DNA of 64,000 bases from Prostheceraeus crozeri (taxonomy: Eukaryota > Platyhelminthes > Polycladida > Euryleptidae): NCBI GenBank assembly GCA_907163375.1, contig CAJQUW010003214.1, positions 27,233 through 91,232 of the forward strand, given 5' to 3'. The first letter of the stretch is position 1. Each line of letters starts with the position of its first letter. A model generated the notes under the pieces. The model had not been told where the DNA came from and searched no databases. It saw only the letters and a list, made by a program, of their open reading frames with translations. A program made the position numbers and the translations under genes. Positions 43,028 through 55,249 of this stretch are shown in pieces.

Positions 43028-44270
43028 TGCGAATGTAAAACCAATTTCAATACTCTCCCGATATGTTTAATGCCGAGTAAAATGAATAGAAAATAAAAAT
43101 CGCCAGACGTTTCGGGTCCAGACCCTTTGTCAATGGCAGAACACTTAATAATGAATGACTTATGCACTTTTACACTTGTAGCAGAACAGCTCCTGCTGTT
43201 TCGTGACGCCTGTTCATGCTTGGCTTGTGCAAGTTGATCAGTCGCGATTCCACCAAACTTGTTTCAACCGAATCATTCAGACATCTCAAATATTCAACGC
43301 TAAAATCTTCTATGCTACTGACGTCACAAATTTTGGTGTGATCTGACAAAGCACTTACACTATTTTTGTTTTTAATACTATTGTAGTGTTCATTATACCT
43401 TACATAAAAAGGACGAGAAGTTTTTCCTATGTACTTAGCATTACATTTATTACACGTGAATTGATAAACCACGCAGGTCTTTTCACAGTTAAATTTCTCT
43501 GGTAGCTGGTTACATACTTTACAATTATCATGTTTTTTTATTGTTGATTTGGTTTTCAAGACATTGCGCAACTTTTTGTTACCGCAACTTACAAACCGCA
43601 CATTCAATTTATGTTTACGAATTAAGTAATTGATTTTTCTTACTAAACTATCACTTATGTAGGGTAACTTTAAAACGCACTTGTCGGTATTGTCTTTGTT
43701 ATTTTTCCTAGTTGGTCTCTTTGCCATGACAAAATCCTTTTCACTATATCCGTTAGCCTTAAGTGTATTTAGGCATTGCTTTTCCGACTGAGTCACCTTA
43801 TCTTTACTGAGTGTTTCACTACATCTCTCATGGACGCTCAAAATACTTTGTTTTACGAAATTTGATTTTACACTACTAGGTAGCCAACTGTCCTTCTTTA
43901 ATGTATTTCCTGAGGCTAGCTCTTTAGTGTACTTTTGATACATAATCTTTTTATTCTCTATCCAAATTGTTAGATCTAAAAAGTTGAGTTTTCTTCTTTC
44001 AGGGACTTCAAGAGTAAATTTTACGTTATCGTCCATTGCGTTAAAAGTGTTCTTAATAAATTCGAAATCATTAATATTCTTTTCTAAAGGTCCGATGATC
44101 GAGTCATCTATATACCGTTTATAAACAGCATTGTTTTGATTTTATCAATGTCATTGCTTTTTCTTCTACAAAATGCATAAATATGATCGACAGTGGTGGA
44201 GCGTAATGAGACCCCATGGGACAACCTTTTATTTGGAGGTAGACTTTATTATTGTGTTCTATTTCATAGT
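43028..44270 (-). repeat. Upstream pseudo-LTR (5'-truncated Penelope copy)
   Basis: Begins within the RT domain and includes the whole GIY-YIG part (open frame 44036-43170, differing from the downstream copy at a few residues such as SVHERCS for SLHERCS and HTKICD for HTRICD). It carries the same frameshift before YIDD as the downstream copy. Confidence 0.85.
43108..43134 (-). ncRNA. Degenerate hammerhead-ribozyme-like motif in the pseudo-LTR
   Basis: On minus: TTGACAA, stem GGGT-CTGG-ACCC, then GAAAC and CGTC. Penelope pseudo-LTRs commonly carry hammerhead ribozymes; here stem II and GAAA are intact, but the CTGANGA core reads TTGACAA, so self-cleavage is doubtful. Identical motifs lie at 40229-40255 (minus) and 44322-44350 (plus, inverted tail). 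Confidence 0.45.
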
Positions 44271-44463
44271 TCTGCTACAAGTGTAAAAGTGCATAAGTCA
44301 TTCATTATTAAGTGTTCTGCCATTGACAAAGGGTCTGGACCCGAAACGTCTGGCGATTTTTATTTTCTATTCATTTTACTCGGCATTAAACATATCGGGA
44401 GAGTATTGAAATTGGTTTTACATTCGCATTGAATTATGGTCCTCCCGCCCTCTGCCATATCAT
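44271..44463 (+). repeat. Inverted tail of the Penelope insertion
   Basis: Reverse complement of 42985-43175, i.e. the junction between the two copies: 3' end of the truncated copy plus the first about 36 nt of the longer copy. It abuts the target duplication at 44464. Confidence 0.8.
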
Positions 44464-44477
44464 ATACCAATATCAAT

Positions 44478-46820
44478 AATGTGTGTTTCTATAGATTTCC
44501 ATCAGACAAGAAAATCCAAACTGTCCGAGTGTCCATGTAGCGTGTTCAATAACTTATCGACTGTTTATGTTTAACCATGATTTCTTCAACTTAGAGAGTG
44601 AGAACTTGGAGAATTTACTGATGAAAACTGATGACATCTTTATGAGTAATATGAATGCTGCCATCACCATGACGCAGTTCATAACAATTGGTGAGAGAAA
44701 ATTTTTCGCGCAGGGGTCTAGATACGCCCCTACGTATATCAGCTACTAATCGACATGAAGGCCCAACTTTATAAAGAAAAATATTTATCGGAGATATATT
44801 CTCGCAAACTTCAATTTCACAAATGCATGTTTCGGTTCTTCCACCTTATTCATGTGCCAAATGAATGTTTAATGGAAGAAAAGTGCAGAAAGGTAATAAG
44901 CATCTATCATCGGATAAACCTGGTGTAAGGCATATAAAAAAAGACAAATGAAATCTATGAACTTTCGAAAACGATCTCGCCCTCATAATTGCTGTTATGG
45001 AATCATTCTTCCATGATTTTCTTGCAATACCAATAATCAGATTACAATTTCTGAGTTGTTCATCAACGGAAATCTTTCAAAAACAAAACGTTTTCACTTA
45101 TGCTGTCAAAAACGATCAAATGAGAGGGTAGAATCTCAGGAAACAGATCACTCATCGACGACTAGATGGTAAGAGGGTGCAACTGGTACAACGCAGATAA
45201 GTGAGAGTGTCAGAATTTTCAGGTAAGCAATTATCGCCTGATCGAGGTTAATGAGTGTTGAAAAGATAGCGATTCCTGAACTCGAAAGATCATGCATTAC
45301 TTAAAAATGTAGCACAAATTATTGGCCGAGGCCTTCGTCGTATGCAATGATGAGTCAGACGAGCCTAACGATTCCATCAGAGTATCAGATGCTCTCAGAT
45401 CTGCCACAATTGGCTTCACTCTCGGCTTCGACATGGCTCGCGAATAAAAAAAACATACAGAAACGACTGCAAGCGAACTGAGCATTTCTATGAACACTCG
45501 ACGTCAATTGATTCTTTGAACACCGTGAAAGATTCCACTCGACGAAATCACATTCTTGGAATAGCCGCCCGAAAGCCCTTGTTTACAAGCAAGCCAATGA
45601 AAGTGTCTTGATTAGTGTAGAAAAAATAACGAATGAACTTAACTAAACTGGAATCAGATCGTTTTTACTTATGAATTTTGTTTGCATCTGCATCACGACA
45701 GAGGGACTATGTTTGGAGGGGTACTGGTGAAAGATTAATTATTCAAAGTCTTCGATGCTTCACAAAAAGCGTTGAGTTCTATCGGTTCATTCTGGCCTGG
45801 TGAATAGTTCTCTCTGATGGAGTGCTTCAACTTGTGCGATGCAACGGAAAAGTCGATTCTCGGGAGCTCCAGAAGATGCTGCCATTATTGGCATGATGAC
45901 CAGTCGATATATTTTCGGTGCGATGGTGCCTTTTGCCACACATCTCATTCGAGTTGTCAATATGTGAAAATAGAACTCATATACCACTTGCAGACTGGCC
46001 AGCACAAAGCGCAGATCATAATTTGATCCAGCACTTGTAGGATGATGTGAAACAGTTCAATTCAGCGACCCTTGATAAGGACACTTTGGACAGCGACTGA
46101 AGCAGGTTGGGCAGCAATATCGTAGAAAAAAGTAAGATGTCTGTATGAAAGCACGAACAGACGGATTCAAACTAAAATTTCAGCTAAATATGAGAACACC
46201 AGATGCTGACTTTCTTTGCAGAAGAACTTCTCAACTACTTTTGAAATTATGATCTTTATAGCATTTGCATGTGCAGTAGCACTTGTACGCCTATGTAATG
46301 GGAGCAGACCTATTCCTTTGACAGAATCTTGCCTCACATATAACCAGATCTTAGACAGGTTGCAATAAATGATTTAATGTATAACATTCATCTGAAATAG
46401 ACATGATTACTGATCCAGCTCAAAACTTATGAGTGGGTTTGTACGTATATAGTATATTATTTCAGATTCGCACGAATACAACGAGTGGATGGATCCCAAT
46501 CATTGTAAATCACAAGGTGAAACTTTACTTCAAAAATCGAGCAGTTAAATGCCATTGAAAACAGTAAATATCAGCGAAAATTGACATTCATCGATGTTGT
46601 TTTCTTTCATCTCCTCTCCAGTATTGTAACAGATATTTTAGCTCCCTGGTGAGGTGCAGCATTGGTCTAACTATTTCACTTCACCAATATCAGCTATAGG
46701 AGCGAAGGCTACTTTTTCGCCCCTAACGTTTCAGCTTTTATCACATGATGATCTACAGTGATCGTGAATAGACGAATCTTCGAATGTTTGATAAATTTGA
46801 ATAATTTGAAGCTTTGCTTT
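44478..46820. other. No feature recognised
   Basis: AT-rich DNA with short open frames only (the longest, 45297-45497 minus, has no recognisable domain). Confidence 0.35.
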
Positions 46821-46824
46821 CCAC

Positions 46825-47065
46825 AAATATCAAATGAAAATGAAAATGAACGTTGTTTATACTCGGAAGCACATTAGGCACGGAGCCTTTCTTCCATGTG
46901 GCCGAGTTGTCATTTACCACTCTCATTCTTTTTCGTGCTGAGTGTTTAGCAAGAATGCAGAGTGTACCTATTTTAAAAGTCTTAGGTTTGACCCGACCAA
47001 GATTTTGAACCAAGGTCTCCCGGACGCAGAGCGAACACTCTACCACAAGGCCACAGCGCCGGTAC
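46825..47065 (-). mobile_element. tRNA-derived SINE
   Basis: On minus the 5' head is tRNA-like: A-box-like GGCCTTGTGGTAGAGTG (within 47055-47036) and B-box-like GGTTCAAAATC (47011-47001). A unique body follows, then a TTTCATTTTCATT-type simple tail near 46830-46850. Length and layout fit a polymerase III SINE. An open frame across it (46753-47070) is fortuitous. Confidence 0.65.
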
Positions 47066-48850
47066 CACATGTGGTGATATCACACACATAGACAGACACG
47101 AAACCATGACATGGTAGGTCATTGCAAAAATTAGTGACTATCAGGGACACTGAAAATCATAATCAAACTTTGCATCACTTTTCAATTTGCACCAAAATGA
47201 ATAAAAATCTCCCTTGCGCAAGAAAGACTTAAATTTCCGCGCTGCGTGGATGATTCCTGAATTCCGCGCCATTTCCACGCATCAGCGCTGTGTTGGAAAC
47301 ACTGATCTGCTCTGACCGGTTCACCGGGTATGATAAACGGTGCACCGAAATTTTTTAAAAGATACGCTGTAGCGACAAATAAAACCGTGATGAAATATAG
47401 TTTGCTTCGCACTCTAGATTGTCGTGCTTTTGTCAATTGAAATTCCAACATCTTGAAGGTTGGGCCTCTATCTTTCATAATAAATGTTCATATCTTCTGA
47501 AATTCAATGCAAATTTCGAAGAATATTCTAATAACGCTTAAGAAATTGAAGCAGTCTTACATAGACCTATATACATTTTCCCAATACTTACAAGTGACTC
47601 TCATCATACTTGACCGGTGTGTCAATGAAATTAAACTGAATAGAAGTCTCTAATGGAATTCTTTAAACCTAGATGGAATCATAAATTATATGCAGCAAAC
47701 TTGGCAAGAAATTACAATGACAGTTGTCAGTTAAGGACGAAAGGACGAGTACTTAATTGATTCTTTCAAAATCACATATACCAAAGGTGGAACTTAATTT
47801 TTTTCTCTTTATTCCAAATACTTCAACACAACAAGAAATGTAGACAGATTCGAAGCAATGTCAGCGCTATCTACAATTTACTATCCAAGGTCAGCATCTC
47901 GACATTACTCGGCTTCAAAAGTTACTCTGTTTTCGGACGTCATCGGATGCCGAAAAATTCGTTCGGTAGGATCGTCCGCCGCTGGAATCAAGCGTGTCAC
48001 TCGAAAATTATGAATTTTTTCCACTTTTTGATAGGGTGGCAAAAAATTATTTGCCACCTTTTTTTCCCATACAATGATGAGAATGAGATAGCAGAATGAA
48101 TGTATACAACAAATAGTGTTTGCCCCTGTGTGTTAAATCATATTTAATCAAATGAAGGTCTTAGAATTATCCTTATGTAAACTCAAGCACTCACATGTAG
48201 CTTTCAAGTTCTACATTTTTCGAAGAGAAGTCGAGCCCACCATAAAAAGGGCTATCCGACTGATAGGAAGGTTGCTGAATATTCGGCATTTTTTTGAATG
48301 TGGTATTTATCGATATTGAAGTTTATTGAACAGATGTTTAATTTTTCAATCTCATTTCATTTGATTAGCTGAAATTTGGCTGACAGAATAACTACCGATT
48401 ACATAATCAACCGACTTTTTGAAAGATGGTATGAGATCAAAACCGACAGAATAGATAAATATGTATAAACGTCCATATGTAGTCAATTGGGAATAATATA
48501 TAGAATATAGTCAACTCTCCAACTTTCGTTTGAGAGAAGCCTATTACATTAACAAGTTACAACCTAAGATCAACTCAAGACACGAACTTGACAGTTATAG
48601 AGATTTCCTCTTTCATTGACTTTGTTATTCCACAGTAATCACATTTTTAATTCACATCCCATTTCTTCCCTTTTTTCTTCCAGTCAGGTCGTTTACTATA
48701 AATGCTATTGGTACTATGTAACCCTTTATTACCTGCCGCATAGCTCCTTCTCTTCTCTTCTCTTACCATAGTTTTGTATATTTTGTATATCTTTTTTATA
48801 TATATTTTGATGTGAATTTAAAATTTTATTCTGTAAATCATTCACCTACT
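47066..48850. other. No gene recognised
   Basis: AT-rich DNA. A hairpin GGTGGCAAAAAATTATTTGCCACC at about 48032-48058 is notable but isolated. Confidence 0.35.
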
Positions 48851-48852
48851 GC

Positions 48853-48881
48853 CTGATGATACCTACGGATAGTAGGAGAAA
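48853..48881 (+). ncRNA. Hammerhead-ribozyme-like core
   Basis: CTGATGA (48853-48859), stem CCTAC-GGATA-GTAGG (48862-48876) and GAAA (48878-48881) match the core order and spacing of a hammerhead ribozyme as found at the 3' ends of Penelope-like elements. Stems I and III were not convincingly paired, and no reverse transcriptase remnant lies next to it. Confidence 0.4.
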
Positions 48882-49631
48882 TATATTGCACTAATTAGCA
48901 ATTATTGACAAATTCTACCAATTCACTTGGCTCTTTCCAATCTCTAAAAATAATATGTCAATGTAGTTTTTATTACTCAATTTTTAGCGCTCAATGCCAC
49001 ACGCATAGCAGGTGGACTAAAAACCTCGGAGCCTTTTGACTGACATGATCTGTGAGACAATTATTCAAAACAGTTCTGTCAGTATTGGAAAATTCACCCA
49101 AACAAACGCAATTCATGTTCCATGACAGCTCTCACGGTATCCAGTTGCATGTGCCTTGCAGGCTGCACATTTTTACACAAAACTCTTTTTTCATAGAAGT
49201 CATCATTGAGACGTGATTCCGATCTCGTTATTCATCTCATCCTCTGTCGATTGCTGTGTTCATGAGACTCGTTCATGCTTGTAGCTCATGGAATGTGATA
49301 TATATGCAGGTATATCCAGAAAACAGTCGACTCCTAGTAATGCAATCTCATTGGATGAGTGACATAGACATCGTTGATTCAGACCACTAAATTTTTTCTG
49401 TTAACAGAAGTCGTACCTCCATGCCCTTCCTCTGCAACCCCTGACCCGGATCCAGCAGGATGCGAGAGAGCGTGTACTATTACCTGATGTGCCATTATTC
49501 TGACTTGTACAATTGAGATTGAGACCAGTAGATATGGGTTGATTTTGCTCAAACGTTTGGAGAAAAACATGTTGCTTAAGGCCATGCTACAAATTCCCTA
49601 AATAATTCAATTATATGTGCAACAAAGTTTA

Positions 49632-49702
49632 CTTGCTTCTAACCCACAACTCCAATCTATCTACATGTAGAACTGTACCCTACTAACTGAGCTACGATTG
49701 CT
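49632..49702 (-). repeat. tRNA-like remnant
   Basis: On minus, GCAATCGTAGCTCAGTTAGT contains an A-box-like segment and GGGTTAGAAGC, 40 nt on, a decayed B box. Arms no longer pair well, so it is a tRNA pseudogene or SINE head rather than a working tRNA. Confidence 0.4.
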
Positions 49703-50040
49703 TATATACGACGGATGTCAATTGTCAGGATCAAGTCCCCACCATCACCATCATCAGCTGTCATTGCAATTGTGATCAGTGAAAAAATATTTCGACACAA
49801 TGGTGACTGACATTATACCGACCAAGAGCGGTGATCGACCAAGAGCGGGCATCTGAAGTCATCTGGTACATGCAATTAACAATGAGTTAAACGATCAAAT
49901 CATTATGCAGTAGATGTGCGGCTGGCAAGACTGGAACGTGAGACTCCAGTCGATCTCTCTCCCAGCTGAGATACGTCAATAGCAAAGTTCGCTGATATGA
50001 ATTGGCGATTTCCAGGGTGTCAAAGGATTTGTGTGATATA

Positions 50041-51438
50041 CAGGGTGGATACCATACCCTGTCCGATTTCTATGATATGAATAATGAAATGTCTTATTCA
50101 AATTCAATGCTTATAGTTGCATAAGACATCTATGTTTACACTTAAATTTAGAATTTCTTACGGTTCGCAATCATCCAATGATATTTGCGGTTTCAAATTC
50201 TACTAGGTTTATTTAAAATTTCAAATCGCACGCACGAGTTTATTATATACGGCGCTCAATACAGGTGCTTCACTTTATCATGAAATGGAAAACGTCCAGC
50301 GAAATGCTTGACTTGTTGCTTACTGTATAACTTACGGAAACAGCGAACAAGCAAGAAGACGCTACTTTGAAGAATATGGCGAAGAAGCACCTGATGGAAG
50401 AACAATTAGACGATAGTCCGACAAGTTCCTCAATACCTGTTCCATCTTACGTCGATCCAGCTCAGGAAATCGTACTTCTCGCGTATTGAATTAGAAGAAG
50501 GATTCGTTCGTGAACGCCATTATTGACAGCCCATCGTACATCACGATGTCACGGATTTTACATAGGACAGTCGGGAAAAAACTCCTTAGGAGAATGGACA
50601 TAAAACATACAAGGTTCATCAGATGCAGCAAATTTTCGACTATGACGAAGAGGCAAGACTTATTTTTATCAAAACCATCCTTCGAAAGAGCAGTGAAGAG
50701 TGTTCATGGTCTAACAAAATCATCATCTCCGATGAGTGCACATTTAACATATCCGGTCGAGTAAATCATCACAAAGATTTCTACTACGCTACAGGCAATC
50801 ATCATGAGATGCCCATAAGATCAAAGGGCCTGACCGTATTCGTCGCGATATCATTTCATGGCATTATAGCAGTGGACATCAGTGAAGAAACCGTGACAAG
50901 TGATTGCTACTGAGACATTCTGACCGCGAAAGTATTCCCTGTTCATGCTTGACGGTCTCACCGCACCTCTGTGATTCAACAAGATGGCGCTCAACCCAAT
51001 TTTAGTAGCCAGACAAGGAACTTGCTTAACGATCGGTTGAACAGCCGATGGATTGGAAGGGGTGGTCCAATTCCATGCCTCGTCAGATCTCCAGATCTCA
51101 CCATCTGCGATTTCTTTCTGTGGGGCAATGTCCAAAATAAAGTGTATTCATTCAGCTTCGAAAGCAATGAACAGCTGAAACTGCAAATTGAAAAGGTACT
51201 CGAGGACATTCCTAAACTCGTATCTAAAATGACAAAATCATATAGGAATTTCATTCATCGATGTGAACTTTGTGTGGAACAAAATGGCGTCCATTTTGTA
51301 AATTTATTGTAAGTATTATTTTAGCATGATCTTTCTGATACCTATGATGCATGTCAGTTTACTCAATACAATTAATATTTGCTGGAAAACATGTCGCTTT
51401 TCTGAAAATATATCGGACAAGGTATGGTATCCACCCTG
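50041..51438 (+). mobile_element. Mariner-family DNA transposon, 1.4 kb, inactive
   Basis: Terminal inverted repeats of about 28 bp: CAGGGTGGATACCATACCCT at 50041 and its near complement ending at 51438. TA precedes the left end; the right flank reads TG, probably a mutated TA. One decayed transposase fills the interior. Confidence 0.85.
50285..51312 (+). pseudogene. Mariner transposase with DUF4817-type N-terminus
   Basis: ATG 50285. N-terminal helix-turn-helix region AYCITYGNSEQARRRYFEEY then EAPDGRTIRR, typical of DUF4817-containing mariner proteins. Catalytic region: first Asp in IIISDECTFNISGRVN, second in IQQDGAQPNF, third in RSPDLTICDFFLWG after WIGRGGPI. Several stops (for example after about eight codons and near 50414 and 50913) and at least two frameshifts break it into pieces 50510-50764, 50623-50913 and 50971-51312. 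Confidence 0.85.
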
Positions 51439-52146
51439 TGCATGTATTGAATGTAGCATGAGGCGATGGTTTCGAAAACCAAAACTAAGTCAATCATGAC
51501 TCAGATTAAAGTATGTGTGTAAATTATCTGTAATTCTTGATTTTACGATTAACTCCAATTCTATTGAACCATATACAAAACATCCAGCTGAATACAGATA
51601 CTAGTCGAAATTCCGAATTTTTCGCCATCTCAAAATTTTTCCTATTTTTTGATTTTTTGCCGAGTGAGACCCCTGTGGAATGCTAAGACAGCGAACAGTA
51701 TATCTCAACAGAAGGAGCAGCAGCAATCCACGCAGTATTCACCAAGGGATTCCTAAATTCGTAGGTGAAGTTAATTGAGATTTTGAGACATAAAATGTTC
51801 CATCTAATCATGAACTTGGATTATCTAATTATCAACTAATTCTCAACATCAGGAGATGCATCGGTTATTTTGTGATACAGCCATGATTTTCAAATGATTC
51901 ATCTTCATGATGGAGACATGTAAAGTTTGAATTGAATTGCTAATGAGAATAGAATAATGTTCTCTAATGGAATTAATTATGCACTTTGTTCTCACAAATT
52001 TGTTTTGACTAAGATAGCAGATAAAATGAATTAATTATACTGTGATTATATAGTAAAATATTAATTTCATCGAAATTCGTGCATTTCGTTGCACCGCACA
52101 CAGCCAAAAATATATACATGTAACGGACAGTGAATGCATGATGATA
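51439..52146. other. No feature recognised
   Basis: AT-rich DNA between the mariner element and a small MITE; nothing supported. Confidence 0.4.
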
Positions 52147-52385
52147 CACTGTAAACTATAAACCGTAAATATCCGTTAAAATTAACAGCTAAAATTAGTT
52201 GAACGGTTTTTCACAGTCTGAACTGTGATATCCGCAAAAGTAGTTTTATCTGATATGAACGGATTCTAACTGTTACGTCATCATTTATCACGTCGTGACG
52301 TCATAATTTTAACAGATATTTACGGATATTTTCTGTGAAACTTAACGGTTATTTCAGCTGTTTTTAACGGTGTACAGTTTACATG
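52147..52385. mobile_element. Small MITE built of CCGTTAAAA/ATATCCG motifs
   Basis: Ends are inverted with one indel: CACTGTAAACTATAAACCG at left and, on the other strand, CATGTAAACTGTACACCG at right. TA lies before the left end. Interior motifs (CCGTTAAAATTA, ATATCCGTAAA) recur on both strands, and ATCACGTCGTGACGTCAT forms a palindrome. Confidence 0.5.
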
Positions 52386-52590
52386 GTAGGTATTCAACTA
52401 TAAGACCATCACTGCTTTCAGATGTATATGCTAAATGGTTAATATTATTTAGCATTTATACCATAAAAAATACCAGCATACATAAATGTGCCAGTACACA
52501 TGGAAACATTTAAAAGTTGAGCTTCATTTCAGAATTTTCCACGAACTTGATAGCAGCATATCAATTTTCATATATGAAATAAATAATAAT

Positions 52591-53213
52591 TCAAATTAAC
52601 TTACATGTCCGTCTTATACAATTGAATAACAATTCCAAGTGGTCCTGGGAAAATTTATAGGTGAGCACATATCTCCATCGACGAGTTCGTACGTATTCCT
52701 GAAGAAGCCTTAGCAGACTGTCAATGTTCACGCACATCCCGAGAAACCCGATATTTCTTGGGTCTTTATCAAAAGTACTCCGTGGCGATCTCGAATATTC
52801 ATTAGATATTCCTTCATAAATCTTAAAAACGAGCACACTTGTGCCAAATTTTCGAAGGTGATTGGTCCCTTCCAGCCTCTACCACGAGGGCTGCTAATAT
52901 TCAGATGGTCGAATAGGCGGTCGATGTGCCTTATGAACACTTCCGTTTCTTCCGACTGCACAAACTCGCGATGGCGCAAACCTTCACGGCAGTATTTCAG
53001 CCCTGCTGCTACAGATGAGCTCAATGTCTGCGCTGCTAAGGAAACCTTCATTTTTTGATGCTCCCAATTGATATGTCTACTTGATAGGTGATTGCCACAG
53101 TGAAGCCCTTCCTTTTCTTGAAGACGATTCAGAGACTCTACATCACGCCAAGAGGCAATGTGATTCCCAGGTAAATGAAGAGTTCCTAAAACATACAAAT
53201 ACTGGAAATTCAA
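52591..53213 (-). pseudogene. P-element (THAP9-like) transposase, central part
   Basis: Two overlapping frames. First (53213-52728): INWEHQKMKVSLAAQTLSSS then VAAGLKYC, EVFIRHIDRLFDHLN and RGWKGPITF, the pattern of the central region of P-element transposases. Second (52836-52591): SLLRLLQEYVRTRRWRYVL then TYKFSQDHLELLFNCIRR, where SQDHLE-F-IR is a hallmark of the family. A frameshift lies near 52740. The fragment ends where the region seen at 31389-32167 would begin, but the two pieces are 20 kb apart. Confidence 0.65.
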
Positions 53214-55245
53214 TATTCATCAAGTCACATGATCACCGCAGGACACTTTAAGAAAGCAGCCAATTCAAAATTCTGTTACATCACACCATATTTTGTGTCA
53301 TCTAACAATGTGATTGTCATTTTTCATGCGGAAATATGATGGAAAATTTCGGTATTGAGTTATAAATGTCAATAAGATATGCGCGTTCAAAAGTAATTAT
53401 GGAAAATATTAACAGCATCTGGAATTAATCTGAAAACATCTCGAAAGGTTCTCGATTTATTTTGAAATAACATTAAGTTATTCAATATAATTTATTAAAT
53501 AATTTCGTAATTTAAGTAGCATTCACATAATAGGCCTATAGAAAGTAGAGCCCGACGCCGACTGTAATTTACTTGTAATTTGTTGATCTAAAATCATGCC
53601 AGTTAATTAAATAAAATCGCTACCTTGTTATGAGTTAATTGTGTATGTTTGATTTTTGATTAATTTATGATCGCGTGATATTCGGAAAGAGTTGAAGTTA
53701 TACATACAGTTACTTCCTAATAAATAAATTCCTATATCCATAATGTAATGATCACAGACATGTAAAACTATATGAGTGCTACATATTTGTGAATGACATA
53801 ACGCAGTTGATCCATAGGTAAAAAAATACCTTATTAATTAATCAAATTTTCCGGAGTGTAAAAATTTGGATAAAAAATTTTAAGTGTCAAACAACGCGGC
53901 TATTACTACATTACTAAGATTGTATCCACAAACTGCAAGTCAACAATGATAAAAGAATACAACGATAATAAAAAATTACGTAATTACTAATAAGAAGCAA
54001 TATGGATTATGTAAATAGGCCTTAAGTGTTCAGTAATTGTTTCATTAATTTTCCTCAGTAGCTTTTCTGTGGTCTATCTATTACGTAGTGTGTGTTTTGT
54101 CTTAAAAATGATGCCATCGAAGTTGAATTCATTAAAGGCTCATGAAATTTTCCCAAAAAATTGATTCCAGCATATCATCGGCGGCGTGGCGTCGGGGTCT
54201 AATAGGAAGTACTTCAATTATGTCGATAAATTTGTTCGAAGATGGAAATCAATATTCAACAACATGCAGATAACATCGAATGATGGGTCCGTTCAAAAAT
54301 GTAACTCGAAATGTAATATAGTAAAAGTACTGCACTGAATTAATTAATATGTTTATTTTCTTCAATAAAAGAATTTTTCTTCATCGTTTCCCTACTCTTA
54401 TTCAACTATATCGGACTTATAAATGTGCAGTTTTCAAAGCTCACATCAAGAGGGAACGTGTTAGTTTCTTGCGGGATTGCTTTAAGGAGAAAATAGTACC
54501 AAGAACATTAATGTGGCCATATAAGGCTGACCCAGAGAATCCTTCTCCTGCGACCTAGCAGAATTTTGTTACGATGCCATCTATTCATCAAAACTATAAA
54601 CAGATCCTTATTTCTATAAGATGCGTGTATACGTCGTCGTAATTTACATGGTCAATCATCTCCAGGTAAGTAGTCCGCTGTAGATATCCATGTGCACCAA
54701 GTATGTAATCCTCAGTCGACGAAGTCTCGTGTCCATTTTGAGCATGTTTTGAATTCACTTATTTCTGAAAGTGTGTAATCTGTATTCTGTGTAATTCTGT
54801 ATTTTAGACAATGCTGTCAATTTATCTGGTCACGTTTTGTCCAGAATTAAGCCGGAAAATCTCAGTTTTGGCTTGAATTTTCCTTCACACAACAGTCAGA
54901 AAGAATTTCCGGACTTTCTTGCAAAGACACGTATTGGTAGTGATTTTCAAAACCAATCTCATGCTGGTCAACTGGGCAGTATCTAATATGATGGTTTGGT
55001 GAATGCGGTGAATGCCATCCCAAGGCGGCAAAAATTAGCCTTAAACTCTTCAGATAAATAAATCTATTCACATTTCAAAAGCAGATGGTTATAGGTTATC
55101 CACCAAGACGCGCATTCATGTTCCGTCTGCTAAATTATATAGCCATCTGCTATAACCATCTTAACGTAGATGGTTATAGCAATGTGGTTACACTATTGTT
55201 CAAAGTATAGAAACAAATTATTCAAATGTATACCTGTCTACAATG
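53214..55245. other. No gene recognised
   Basis: Very AT-rich. The plus-strand frame 54349-54558 has no recognisable domain. A TAGATGGTTATAGCA-type motif is repeated and inverted near 55080-55190 (GCAGATGGTTATAG and its complement), suggesting a small repeat end. Confidence 0.35.
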
Positions 55246-55249
55246 AACG

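Larger units (their letters stand above)
40151..44463 (-). mobile_element. Penelope-like retroelement with pseudo-LTRs and inverted tail
   Basis: A single insertion bounded by the 14-bp direct repeat ATACCAATATCAAT (40137-40150 and 44464-44477). Read on minus: an inverted tail (44463-44271), a 5'-truncated copy (44270-43028), then a longer copy (about 43024-40151). The truncated copy and the last 1.24 kb of the longer copy are direct repeats (pseudo-LTRs) with roughly six to eight differences seen. The inverted tail is the reverse complement of the copy junction 42985-43175. This complex partial-tandem-plus-inverted structure is characteristic of Penelope-like elements. Confidence 0.88.

Noticed and set aside
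46753-47070. 105-codon minus-strand ORF
   Set aside because: It lies over the tRNA-derived SINE and its body; the open frame is fortuitous.
54349-54558. Plus-strand 69-codon ORF
   Set aside because: No domain, no flanking signals, in very AT-rich DNA.
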